Origin: Skeletonema tropicum
Lineage: Eukaryota > Bacillariophyta > Thalassiosirophyceae > Thalassiosirales > Thalassiosiraceae
Direction: 5' to 3'
NCBI GenBank assembly: GCA_037178625.1
Contig: CM074133.1
Coordinates: 1,054,001 to 1,118,000, forward strand
Length of the DNA stretch: 64,000 nt
Below, one piece after another: positions 47,973-58,139 of this stretch. The stretch's first letter is position 1; each line of letters starts with the position of its first letter. The notes under the pieces are model-generated. The model saw nothing but the letters and a program-made list of their open reading frames with translations. It was not told the origin of the DNA and made no database searches. The translations under genes were made by a program, and so were the position numbers.

Positions 47973-48184
47973 GTGCTGTTTTCATCATTGTCATTGTGTG
48001 CAATGAATAACGGATGAGAAATGATGATTTTCACCCTTGGCGGACTTTTTTACACTGAATTCCTACGAAGAAGCAACTATATTTTTTACCTAGGTATTTT
48101 TACTAGTTGATTTTCAACTATATTTTTTACCTAGGTATATTTCTTAAAGGGGGGGGTAAAAATCAAATGATCCCGAAATTGTAG
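47973..48184 (-). repeat. Right terminal inverted repeat of transposon A
   Basis: Reverse complement of the left repeat, with a G8 run in place of C10 and small differences at the inner end. Confidence 0.9.
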
Positions 48185-48260
48185 TAATGTAGGCCTGGGG
48201 AAAATACAATCTTGTATTTCGGGCATCTGGAGATTTGAGAAATACAAGAAATACAAAATA

Positions 48261-48298
48261 AATACAAAATCGCTAAAGAAGTTTAGCGATTTTGTATT
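48261..48298. repeat. 17-bp perfect hairpin with 4-nt loop
   Basis: AATACAAAATCGCTAAA, then GAAG, then the exact reverse complement. It lies about 70 bp inside the left end of the 0.77-kb element and could be a subterminal transposase site or a cruciform. Confidence 0.9.
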
Positions 48299-48429
48299 GG
48301 TTCCTACGTACAAGGCGTAGAAAATGATACAAAAAGAAAGTTGCCACGATGCTGGAGATGGAACAAATGGATACAAACATTAGCTTATCTTATTAAGAGT
48401 AATTAAAGTACAACAAATCAATCATTCTT

Positions 48430-48870
48430 TTATTCACACTTTCCATCAGACGAAGCTCGAGTGTCTCTTGAAGCCCACTCTCGCCAATTGTTTTGATGAT
48501 AAACTTGACTTGGCTGAAGACTCATGCGCTTGTGATTGGGATGTCCACCACAAAACGAGCTACTAGAGACAAGTAGGGAAAATTCTTGTGGTAATAACGC
48601 CACTGTCATCGCACTGCTTCCATTCCAATATGCATAAAATATAAAATCCTCATAAGTTACATAGTTCTCAGTCAGGAAGTCTTGTATGCTGGCATCTGCA
48701 TCTTTGTATGCTTTCTCCTTTTCAGCATCATCATTCTTCGCTTTTTCCAACGCAGTGTCCAGCGCTTCATTGGAGGGAACAGTCATCGCAGTATTACCAG
48801 ATTGTCGGCTTCCCGCACGACGAGCGAGGTTTAAGGGCTGTGGAAGGGATGATGACTCGTGACTAAACAT
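48430..48870 (-). CDS. Hypothetical 146-residue frame inside the 0.77-kb element
   Basis: An ATG-initiated frame covering most of the element. Residues 30-70 are charged and helix-forming (LEKAKNDDAEKEKAYKDADASIQDF), followed by an aromatic stretch (YVTYEDFIFYAYW). There is no recognised domain. It may be a captured host fragment or chance. Nothing suggests a transposase. Confidence 0.3.
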   Translation of the reverse strand: MFSHESSSLPQPLNLARRAGSRQSGNTAMTVPSNEALDTALEKAKNDDAEKEKAYKDADASIQDFLTENYVTYEDFIFYAYWNGSSAMTVALLPQEFSLLVSSSSFCGGHPNHKRMSLQPSQVYHQNNWREWASRDTRASSDGKCE

Positions 48871-48967
48871 ACCACAGACAACGTGGGAATACGTGAGCAG
48901 TCACGAATATATTTTTTTGTATTTTGGCCATATCCATTTTGTATTTTTCCCCAGGCCTAGAATACTA

Positions 48968-49187
48968 CGAGTTCCGTAACAATTGAAAAAAATCTTTTTT
49001 GCCACTTCCTGGAGACTTCCTGGAGACTTCCTGGAAAGTTCCTTGGGCTTCTACAGAGGAGCTACTATGAAGCTACGTAGGAATTAAAATGCGAATTTGA
49101 TGTCACCACCTGTCACCACCCACCTACACCATGGGACGTTACATCTACTCTCTCTCTAGAGTGTTTGGTATTGTCTGTAGTAGTAGC
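48968..49187 (+). repeat. Left terminal inverted repeat of transposon B
   Basis: Matches the reverse complement of 50863-51070 almost base for base apart from a 10-bp duplication. It contains GACTTCCTGGA tandem words. Confidence 0.9.
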
Positions 49188-49201
49188 GGCGTGAGGTAGG
49201 G

Positions 49202-50085
49202 TTGTCTCGTCAATTAAAAGTTCAGAGGCGAGAGCGCCCTCACAAGTCGAGAGGGGGCACCACTGGGTATCCTGAATGGTACAGGGAAGAACAATTGCTT
49301 AGGCATCAGAATGGTGAAGAAGTTGATGTCTCTGCCGCATCCATCTCCCGTGGTTACGCCGTCGCGAAAGTTATCGTTCGTCAGGAAACCATGATCGCAC
49401 ACAATTGGCCGGAGTAGATCCGATCAGTTTGGTAACGTTCTTAATTGCATATCCCGATGCAACTCTTGATGAGATCGCTACATACATCTACAACGTGGGA
49501 GGTGAACTCTATGACAACACAACAATATCCAAACGTTTAAAAGAGTTGCAGATTACAAGGAAGAGGGTATCAACTGAGGCCCATCAATGATTTACACCCC
49601 ATAATATATTCAGGGTGGATGTATTCTTCCGCTGCCCTTCTCCTCTCGGAGTAGCTGGGGTTCATCGTCGTAAATTGATAGACGCGACGAATTCGGTCTC
49701 ACCTTAGAGAAGTGCAACGGAACAAACGGATGGGCATTGAAGTGTTTCCGTGTGCGGATGGAAGGGCATTACAAAAAAGGAAATAGCTCAATTGTCTATA
49801 AGCAATCGAGCCTGGAGATCCTTGTCTACTTCCTCAACAACGTGGCTCCGTGCAGAACCTCCGACGATGGGTGCTGTATCCAAAATGGTGGTACAACAGT
49901 ACAAAATTCCGTGACTTTTGTGAGATGATTTGTTCTGATATTGAAACAAATAGAATTGATGGCACTGATGATCACCGTATTAGATTGTCCGTCCATCAAA
50001 CGGTGACCGATTCACCATCGTTCCTCATCCACCGTATCAGCCAAAGTATGGCCCGATTGAATATAAAATATGTGATCTGACAGAT
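49202..50085 (+). pseudogene. Tc1/IS630-family transposase relic of transposon B
   Basis: Plus-strand fragments keep family order. First is a basic N-terminus ending in an HTH-like SAASISRGYAVAKV (49202-49417). Then comes AGVDPISLVTFLIAYPDATLDEIATYI...LKELQITRKRVS (49405-49590), typical of the second HTH of IS630/Tc1 proteins. Shredded sequence follows to a final catalytic block HPPYQPKYGPIEYKICD (about 50016-50070). Several stops and shifts lie between 49590 and 50000, and the usual first Asp motif is not recognisable. This copy cannot encode an intact transposase. Confidence 0.65.
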
Positions 50086-50335
50086 GATGTCCGAAAGAAG
50101 AGGACTGGAGGATGGGATTGCGCTCGTTTGGAGCAAGAGGTACGAGCGCTGCAGCACTTCGTATTGATCCCTTTGACTCCACTGAGTATATTAGATTCAG
50201 ATAGATAGACTGGTTGTGTATGTAATGATTCATCTACTATGTTGTCTTCTGTAACAAGATATATTGTTCAAATGAATGTAAAGCTGTGCATCTTTGACAA
50301 ACATGCCACAGCTTTGCTCTGCTGTTTTGTATGCA

Positions 50336-50830
50336 TCAATCATCTTCATCATCATCAAAACACAACATACCAATGTTCTTCACCGCCGTTTGCTTGCTCC
50401 TCCCGTTCTTCTTCTTCATTGAACGAGTCGCCGCTGACTGTTTAGGTGCCTTTTTCTTCCTTTCAATCTTCTCCTCCTCCTCAATATAGATGAGGAGTGC
50501 CAACGTATCACTGCAATAATGCCCATTCCACTTCTTTGCCAACGTTGATTTGCTGTTCGAATACGATGCATTCACATCTCTTTTCAACTCATTGAACCAA
50601 CCCACTCTCTTTCCAGTGGAATGATCATCGCCGCTATGAGATATCAAAGATCTCAACCGCACCCGTTGCTCATCAACAGTCGGACTGTTATTTCCTCCCG
50701 GCGAAGAGGGTAGCGGCCCTTTTGAACACTTCTGATTGTCGGGCGGATGTATCCCAAGTAAGCGACGGATTACTTATTGCCTCCAGAGGAATCATCATCC
50801 GAGGAGACCAAGTCCAGAATAGATGTCATG
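50336..50830 (-). CDS. Second gene of transposon B, Lys-rich and acidic-tailed
   Basis: A minus-strand frame of 108 codons (50336-50662) encodes a basic protein: KRVGWFNELKRDVNASY, KSTLAKKWNGHY, then KIERKKKAPKQ and a tail MLCFDDDEDD. An upstream minus-strand ATG at 50830 begins MTSILDLVSSDDDSSGG and reaches a GTAATC donor, so a 5' exon is likely but the acceptor is uncertain. No domain is recognised. Position and orientation match the second gene of transposon A: convergent with the transposase. Confidence 0.4.
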
Positions 50831-50862
50831 ATGGCAGGCGAAGGGGCAGGTGGATTATCGGC

Positions 50863-51070
50863 TACTACTACAGACAATACCAAACACTCTAGAGAGAGAG
50901 TAGATGTAACGTCCCATGGTGTAGGTGGGTGGTGACATCAAATTCGCATTTTAATTCCTACGTAGCTTCATAGTAGCTCCTCTGTAAAAGCCCAAGGAAC
51001 TTTCCAGGAAGTCTCCAGGAAGTCTCCAGGAAGTGGCAAAAAAGATTTTTTTCAATTGTTACGGAACTCG
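50863..51070 (-). repeat. Right terminal inverted repeat of transposon B
   Basis: Inverted copy of 48968-49187. It ends 85 bp before the start codon of the next gene. Confidence 0.9.
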
Positions 51071-51154
51071 TAGTAATGAAGAGTGCTGCCTGAGCAGAGC
51101 GATAACATATTGTACCATACTTCTTAATATCTTATTATTACGTCGACTGCAAAC

Positions 51155-53610
51155 ATGGGGAGAGGGAAGCGACTAGGCAACTGGCGCAATGGGCAAAAGC
51201 TCCATGAAAATATGGACGAGGTCTTTCTCCATAGCCAAGGCAAAGTGGAGGATAACAGCCCCAAAATCAGATCTGCAAAATTTGTTCCGCTCAGTCTCGT
51301 CATGAATAAAAGAGAAGACCCACCCGATGACTCCGATTCAGGCTCGAGTGCACAAGAGTACAGTGATGATGATGTTGCTGCTGAAAATTATCATCGACCT
51401 AAAGAGGATTTTTCAGATGTGGAGACAAACAATATAACGCATGCAAATAATAAATACGACGAAGATATCACCGGCCGAAGACATCTTAATGACCATTCAT
51501 TTACACAATTTCATATCCCACCAGAGCAACAGCTCAATCAGCAAGAGCAATACCAAAATAATTCAGAAGGCTCGGAGGATGAATCAGACTCCGACTACCG
51601 CAGCAGCGATGACGAAGAGAATGCAACATTCTTTCCAACCTCGGACAATTTCAACTATGCCACCGACAGACCCGAGCGAATGCACAAAGAGGGAGACCGA
51701 TTTGGAGTCGACTATCTCAAGGGAAGGGCAGAGCGGAAGGCAAGGGAGAGGCAGAGACGAAAACAATTTGAAATTGAATCCTGGCAATATCAGCGTCAAA
51801 GTGACTGGAGGTGGTGTTGGGAAGATGATCCTGATGAGTTTGATGAAGTTGACTTTCTCGATTATCAAGAGTCAAGGAAGCGACGAGTACTGCTTGCCAA
51901 TACGGCAATATTTCTAACAAGCTTTGTCTTGGGCGTGGCGATAATTGAACGAATGCACTTCCTATTTGGCAAATCTAAATCGTCTGCAAAGCACAGTGTG
52001 TCATCTTTGCATCAATATGGAAATGCCAGTAGCAGGTGGGGACATAGATTTGATGATGACGCAATTGACGGGGATGACTCACTATTTAGTGTTAAAGTGG
52101 GGTCTCCAAAGTATCACAGTCACAATCACCGCCCTCACGAAGAATTGACTGAAGAGGAGATAAAGGAGGACATTGCCAAGTGGGAGGACTATGAAATGGA
52201 TGTGGCCAATGTGTTGGCGAATTCTGGTGCAGAGTGGGACATACACTCCAAAACGGGAGTGATAAGTAATGGTGATGATTCCGACGAGACCGATGAAGGG
52301 AGCACTAACCATTGGGTGCAGTATTTCGATCAGTCTGCTCAACAATATTATTACTTCCACAAAGAGACAAACACAACAACTTGGACAAAACCCGATATTG
52401 TACAGGGTGTTGTTTTGCTGGGTTTGACTCGATCAGGGTCCGAATATGTTTTAGAGGAATTCAAAGGCGACGAAGATACCGCATCAAACGATGCTGATGA
52501 TGCACCGGATGAAGCTTCAGCAAATGAGATTGAAAGCGACGAAATGACATCTACGCCAGCAGTTGAAATACCGTCCAACTTTGATCCTGAACCGATTCTC
52601 AATCATTACAAAAATACCATGTGGAGATGGAATCATCCTTATCGCATTCCAGAACGAACTGAGGTGTGGGGTGGAATTGATACGCCTGTGTTTTGGCACA
52701 TACCTAGCAGTGGAGCTACAACTGTGGAAGAAATATTTGAGCACTGCTACCATATGGTGATAGCAGGTACGACGGGTAGTAATAATGACGGCAAAATTGT
52801 TCTCAAGCGGAATATTACTGAGGTGAGATCAAGGAAGCACGATGAACCATCTCGAGTTATATGCTGAATCTAACAATTCTTTCTTCTGTTTTGCAGCATT
52901 TATCTGTCTACACTCTGGAAGACGGAGCGCATTATCTTAATATCAATCTCCATACGCCAAGAGGAATAAATTTAGCACGCACAGCAGGCCTGGGACAGTC
53001 AGGAGTAGCCGATGTTATACTTACTCGTTATATCTTCAATTCTGCTGATTTATTTAGAGACACCGGGCACACCGGAAGGTGCTTCACTTTTGTACGACAC
53101 CCAGTGGAAAGGATATTGTCGAAGTTCCACACATTGAAAAGGAACAACGCTCCAGAAGTAAAGGGCATGTCGTTAGACGCATACGCCAAAAGTGAGACGG
53201 CGGAGAGCAATTGGATGACGAGAATGTTAATCAATGCAACCGAAGATGATCTGCTGACACCATCTCACTACCAAGTCGCCAAAGAGATCTTCGGGCGAAA
53301 ATGTCTCGTAGGACTATTGGATCGCTTCGAAGAGTCAATGGATAGATTCTCAAAATTCTTTCGCTTTGAAAGCACTCATAGTATCAACACGCATAACAAA
53401 ATGCAAACAGCAAATTTTGCCGAAGAAAGAAGACAGTGTGCGCACAAACTTGCATCAACGGGTGTGAATCGTCACAAATACGCAATGATCTCTCATGATT
53501 CAGAAACATGGCAGGAGCTGGAGAGAAAGAACAAGTATGACATTGAATTGTATGAATATGCCAGAGCAATGTACTATCAGCAAGCTGTGGTCTACGAAGA
53601 TTTAACATAA
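51155..53610 (+). CDS. Membrane-anchored WW-domain sulfotransferase-family protein
   Basis: Two exons, 51155-52822 and 52897-53610, with a 74-bp GTGAGA...TTGCAG intron in phase 0 (RNITE|HLSVYTL). The product is 793 residues. An acidic, Ser/Asp-rich N-terminal 220 residues precede a membrane anchor (LLANTAIFLTSFVLGVAII, about 245-265). A WW domain (about 386-414: HWVQYFDQSAQQYYYFHKET then TTTWTKPD) follows. The C-terminal part is a Sulfotransfer-type domain with a 5'-PAPS-like segment FWHIPSSGATTVEEIF and the 3'-phosphate motif CFTFVRHPVERILSKFH (about 620). The canonical Lys of the PAPS loop is not evident in HIPSSGATT, so activity is uncertain. The WW domain would lie on the same side as the catalytic domain, normally the lumen, which is unusual. 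The 3' end converges on the M16 gene. Confidence 0.82.
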
Positions 53611-53623
53611 TCTAAAGGCAATT

Positions 53624-56600
53624 TTAAAGACATCTCGGGCAATCGCATTTGAATTGCGCAGCAAAAGCGCCAGGCAAAAACATTGACATGCCTGGCACCT
53701 TGTCCGGAAGAGGAGCATCATCGTCCGTCTTCTCTGCAACAAAAGCAGTGAACAAATCCTCTTCCTTCACCTTCTTCAAATTCTTCCAGCCCCTTTTGGT
53801 AAAATAATCGTGGACGCTGTCAAGTTTGTTAGTGGGACAAGTGACGGCCAGCATGCTGCTAGGATCGAAAATTTGTACAAGATATTCTATGATGACATGA
53901 ATCACATCCTCCTCAGACACTTCTCTAATTTTCGATAACAGATACTTGTCGTAGTCCATCTTCTCTCCCTTGAAAGTTTTGACAAACTGGCTTGTTGCAG
54001 CATCTGTTTTGGCGAGAGCAATGAACAATATTTTGTGAGATGAGATGTATATAAAGTATTTCGCAGAATGGAAAATAGGTAGAGATTTGCTGTCAGATTA
54101 GGCATGATTTCTGTCTTCAATGAATTTCAGAACAGATCTTGGTATTTGTGTTTGTCCTCACTCAGCAGAAATCTTAAAATTATGAGTGACAACAAGCAAC
54201 TTACTGAGCTTAGTGCTTCTCCCACTAATTAGCTGATACGCCAATGATGCCTTGGAATTTTCCAAACCTACTGATGATACCTTTGTCTTGCCTGACGCGT
54301 AATCAGCTATGATATTTGACGCAGTCTCAAAAGCAGCAGGGACTTTATTGAATCAACATAAATGGATTAGTGACAGAACAAGTTCACGAAAAACACGATC
54401 CAAACCACAGCATACAACTCACCATCGGTACACTTGAATAGACTAAACTTGAGAAGGTGCGAGTCTGTTGAGTCGCTGATCGAGTACGAGTACGTCAGCC
54501 CCGCTCCCCTCAGCTTCACCCAAAAGTCTCCCTCTAATGCAGTCAGATACTCAATTGCCACAAGCAGGGCAGCGCGATTCGGATCGTACGCTTTGACTCC
54601 AGGTGCCATGATATTCAAGAAGCCAGACTCGATTGCAGAGAGAGCGCACACTGCTCCTTCTCCTCCAGACGAGTTAGGATCCTTGGCCTTGAGAACGGAA
54701 GATGCCGAAACATTCTCAATCAATCTACCCGGACCTTGTGCTGTAACAGAGCCTCCTGTGAGAGAGGTAACAAGAGTGTCAAGAAGATTGGGTATGATTT
54801 TCAAGTTGGCAGCAACAAATGCATGCATGTTCACAGTTTGAAATAATTCCTTGCGGATTGTCTCCAACTCTTGAATGACAGCTTGGATACCAGCGTTGGT
54901 CTCGGAGCTACCATCTTCTTCTGAATTGTTCATGCCCTCAAAAATCTTTGACAAAAATGGTTTTTGTCGCAATACATTGCATGCAATGGAGTTTGATCTC
55001 GATGCGCAGTAGGTCATCTCAGCCGCAACCGTTGCAACAACAGCAGGACCATAACGAATTTGCGGAGGGATTTCACTGATCAAACGCTGAATCGCAGTTT
55101 TGACAGCTTGCTCGGTGATGTTGGTGCAGAACAAGACACGTTGAATCCATTGAAGTGCCTTGGCTAATCCACTTCCATCAGTGTTTTCTACCTGTACTTT
55201 AACATAACTCATCTGTGGGATTGATCCGCCCAATAATCCTAAACCGCTCGAGTAAGAGACAGTTTCATCCTGCAATTGATTGACAAACTCTTCTCTCGAG
55301 AGTTGAGTGCCATCCTCCAATGTGGCTGGAAGTTTAAAGAGGATCTCTTCCAAGATGGGAAGATATAATCGTTGCTCTGCGCTTAGTGGAGTGGTATCAA
55401 TTCCGACTGCTGCGAATACAAACGCACTATCAATGTGAGTAAGATCCGCAGCGAAAGGTGCGGCAGTAGTTTTTGAAACTTCGTTTGTCATTTGAGCGGC
55501 AACTGCTTCAGCATCGTCCATACTGAACCCCCGAACACTCTCAGGAATGATTGCAACAGGCAAACCATCCATCGACGGGGATAACCTAGCAGTAAACAGA
55601 GGAATAGATGGAACCTTCTCCAAATCAGGCACTGGCAGGGAAAGCAAAATATCCTCAGGGATGGGTTCTTCGTTCGCCTCCATGGCATCGTCCAACTTTT
55701 TTGCCAAACGCGACAAACCGTCCTCTCCGAGTTCCTCTGCCTGTTTCGTCTCTCGTTCTTTCTCCCCATCAGAAATTTGCTTCGACATTTCGGCAGAGGG
55801 TTTGCCCAAAACCACTGCCATTGGTCTGTCCAAAATGTACTTCTTCATTAGTCCCTGCCAGTAAGAAGCGTCTTCAAGCAATCCCTCTGCATCGTCCAAA
55901 TAGGGAAGCGAATTCACATCCGAATGTAATGCAGTCATCTCATCTTCTGGAGTCACGCCTTCCTCTCCAGCCCTCGGCCCATACAAAAAGTTTCGTACGA
56001 TCCCATCAACAATTGCATTGGTAGGCCGACGTTCCGATGCTTCCAATAACCGCCTTCGTGTACGACGAATGACAGTTCTCATTCTTGCCAAGTCAAATAA
56101 TGTCGATTCTTCATCACTATCACTTCGTAGTAACCCCGCCTGACGAGCAATAACCTCGTAAAACAATGGCACAACCTCTCCCATCTGATCAACCTCAACC
56201 TCCTGAAACCAAAGTTGATGATAACCCTGAGTAAACACATCGTGAGCGGGACCAAGGTCAGCACAGATTGGTTCATCATTCTCAACGAATGCCAATTGTA
56301 ATGGACTTGCTGCCGAATCGGTAAGATAGGCCCAAAGAAGTGAAAGGTGGTTCCATTCTTTTTTAGACTGGTAGGGTGGCCCTCGCCAAGCTATCGAGAT
56401 GGTACCGCGACTTTCATCGTCAGAGGGGAAGGATATTGTCAGTGGAGTTATTGATGCGTCATAGTCAGTACGAGATGGATCATAGGGCGGATACACTCCT
56501 GTTCCAACTACCATGGGAGGAATAGGTGAGTTAATCCACGGTCTTCCAACACGATATCCCTCCTTCTCCTCCTCAAAACTACTATTACCACCCTCCTTCT

Positions 56601-57438
56601 CCTCCTCTTCTCGACGCTTCAGAATCAACGCCTCCACCTCATCCAAAGCCCGGAAGAAGTCCTCCCCCTTCACATTCCCCGTCAACACCAAAATAGTATT
56701 ATCCGGAGTATAATACTCCCGATGATATCTCCGTACCTTCTCCACCGTCAAACTCCTCAAATTCTCCATCTTTCCTCCAGTTTCGGCCGAATACCCACAC
56801 GATCCAGTGGGGTACAACAACTCCATACAAGCACGATCGACCAAACTCCCCTCGGAATTTTCCCGTCCCTGCATTTCACAATAGACTACTCCCTTATTCT
56901 CACCCTGGCCATTGACATGATGTACCTCCGTTACAAATCCAGCATCGGTAATTGTTGGGTATAATACATGATCGGCAAAGATGGGGAGTAAATTAATTGC
57001 CCCCTCGGACCCGGCAGTTGACAATGTGTATGCGGTATGATCTGTGGCGGTCCATGCGTTGGTCCCATCGGCCATGCAGCGGTTGGCAAGTTTATCTAAT
57101 ACTCCCTTATGAGGGTGAGTTTTCGACCCCAGGAAGACCAAATGCTCAAGCGTGTGCGGTAGCCCGTCGTCGAGATGATGCCATTGATTATGCCCACCAT
57201 TCGATTCGGTCGATAGGACAATGTGTAGGCTGCAGATTGGTTCATCGGTTGTTACGACTAAACCACGGAGGGATGTCCGTGGAGAGTGGTAGGATTGAAT
57301 GGCGGTGGGAGAGGCATTTTCAGAGCCAAGGACAGTGAATAGGGGGGAGGTGGTGATGGACCAGTTGGTGGAGCTGAGAGGGCCGACTAGGTTGGAGGTG
57401 CTGGTGGTGATTGTAGCAAAGGTGCTGTTGGTCGTCAT
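53624..57438 (-). CDS. M16 (pitrilysin-family) zinc metalloprotease
   Basis: Three exons, 57438-54423, 54342-54205 and 54003-53624, about 1177 residues. Introns of 80 and 201 bp are GT-AG and in frame (KCTD|VPAAFE; RSTKL|NAATSQF). The inverted zinc motif HTLEH (H95, E98, H99, inside LPHTLEHLVFLGS) and a distal Glu in VVYCEMQG (E188) form the M16 site. The sequence around it (HPHKGVLDKLANRCMADGTNAWT) resembles the YOL098C/C05D11.1-type large M16 group rather than processing-peptidase subunits. Later inactive M16 repeats fill the rest, as in presequence-protease-like single-chain enzymes, which enclose and degrade peptides. I see no clear targeting peptide. Only 13 bp separate its stop from that of the convergent WW-sulfotransferase. 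Confidence 0.88.
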
Positions 57439-58139
57439 GATGTTGGATGATGAGATGCAGAGATGATGATACTTCCCTCTTTAGGATGATAAAACAATGT
57501 AGTTCGTTCTGATGCGCTCAATCCAATCGATTCAGCAGCATTGATTGCCGCAGATCCTAACTGTAAGTATGTTGGCTGAGCACAAGATGATGGGGTTGAT
57601 GTTGCATGTTGTTGATGGCTAAAAAATCTAAACTATACCTCGTAAAGAATCGGAACCTTTACTTGGACACGCTATTTCCCTCTTCCCCTCTGTGGCTATC
57701 TTCGAGTTAGATACAAGTTATTTGTAAGCGATGGATTCCATGGAGTTGTAGAGCAGGCGTTCTTCTTTACACTTGGCAGGAGTACAATCATAATACTGTG
57801 TCAATATAGATGCAAGCAGTTAGCAGTTAGCCTTTCTGTATATATGATGTTTAACTGCGATACTACATCATGTAGCTCAGAACTCTGAGCTGTGTAATTA
57901 TCAACCCCAGTAGCTCAGAATGGGTTGTGTCTTATCAACTTCACCAGCATGAAGATGGATCAAGAAGAAGATGATGAAAGGTGATGAGACACATAACAAT
58001 TCATTACATTATGAAGACGATGGCAAGCTTAACGAGTGCCTTTGCCATTATTTTTTGAACCTGTCATCAGTCCCAGAAGAGTCATTAGTTGCTTTCTGTT
58101 CACAAGCTCTGCGACAAAAACGTTAACTGAAAGACTGCC
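57439..58139. other. Intergenic region between M16 start and STAND-gene end
   Basis: No gene seen. It probably holds the M16 promoter. A short imperfect repeat of AGCTCAGAA words occurs near 57870-57920. Confidence 0.45.

Larger units (their letters stand above)
44716..48184. mobile_element. Tc1/IS630-like DNA transposon A, 3.47 kb, long inverted repeats
   Basis: The ends are CTACAATTTCGGGATCATTT and its reverse complement, flanked by TA at 44714-44715 and 48185-48186, the target duplication of the Tc1/mariner/IS630 superfamily. The inverted repeats span about 207 and 212 bp (44716-44922 and 47973-48184) and are nearly identical, differing in C-run length and a few bases. Each contains two direct copies of ATACCTAGGTAAAAAATATA. 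Inside lie a minus-strand transposase and a plus-strand second gene that converge near 46.94 kb. Both reading frames are broken, and a 276-bp MITE is nested in the second gene, so this copy is probably dead as an autonomous element. Confidence 0.9.
48192..48957. mobile_element. 0.77-kb TA-flanked non-autonomous element
   Basis: The left end GGCCTGGGGAAAATACAA and right end TTGTATTTTTCCCCAGGCC are inverted and flanked by TA (48190-48191 and 48958-48959). The ends are rich in ATACAA words. If TA belongs to the repeat, TAGGCCTGGGG would also fit a hAT-type end, but I see no 8-bp duplication. It carries a strong hairpin and one minus-strand frame. It sits 7 bp from transposon A and 10 bp from transposon B. 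Confidence 0.65.
48968..51070. mobile_element. Tc1/IS630-like DNA transposon B, 2.1 kb, long inverted repeats
   Basis: The ends CGAGTTCCGTAACAATTG... and their reverse complement are flanked by TA (48966-48967 and 51071-51072). The inverted repeats are about 220 and 208 bp (48968-49187 and 50863-51070) and nearly identical. The left one has an extra 10-bp TGTCACCACC copy. Each contains three direct CTTCCTGGA(GA) words. A plus-strand transposase relic and a minus-strand second gene converge inside. The end sequences are unrelated to transposon A, so it is a different family with the same plan. Confidence 0.9.

Noticed and set aside
48192..48957. hAT element assignment
   Set aside because: TAGGCCTGGGG could be a hAT end, but no 8-bp target duplication is present and TA flanks both sides; left as unclassified TA-flanked.
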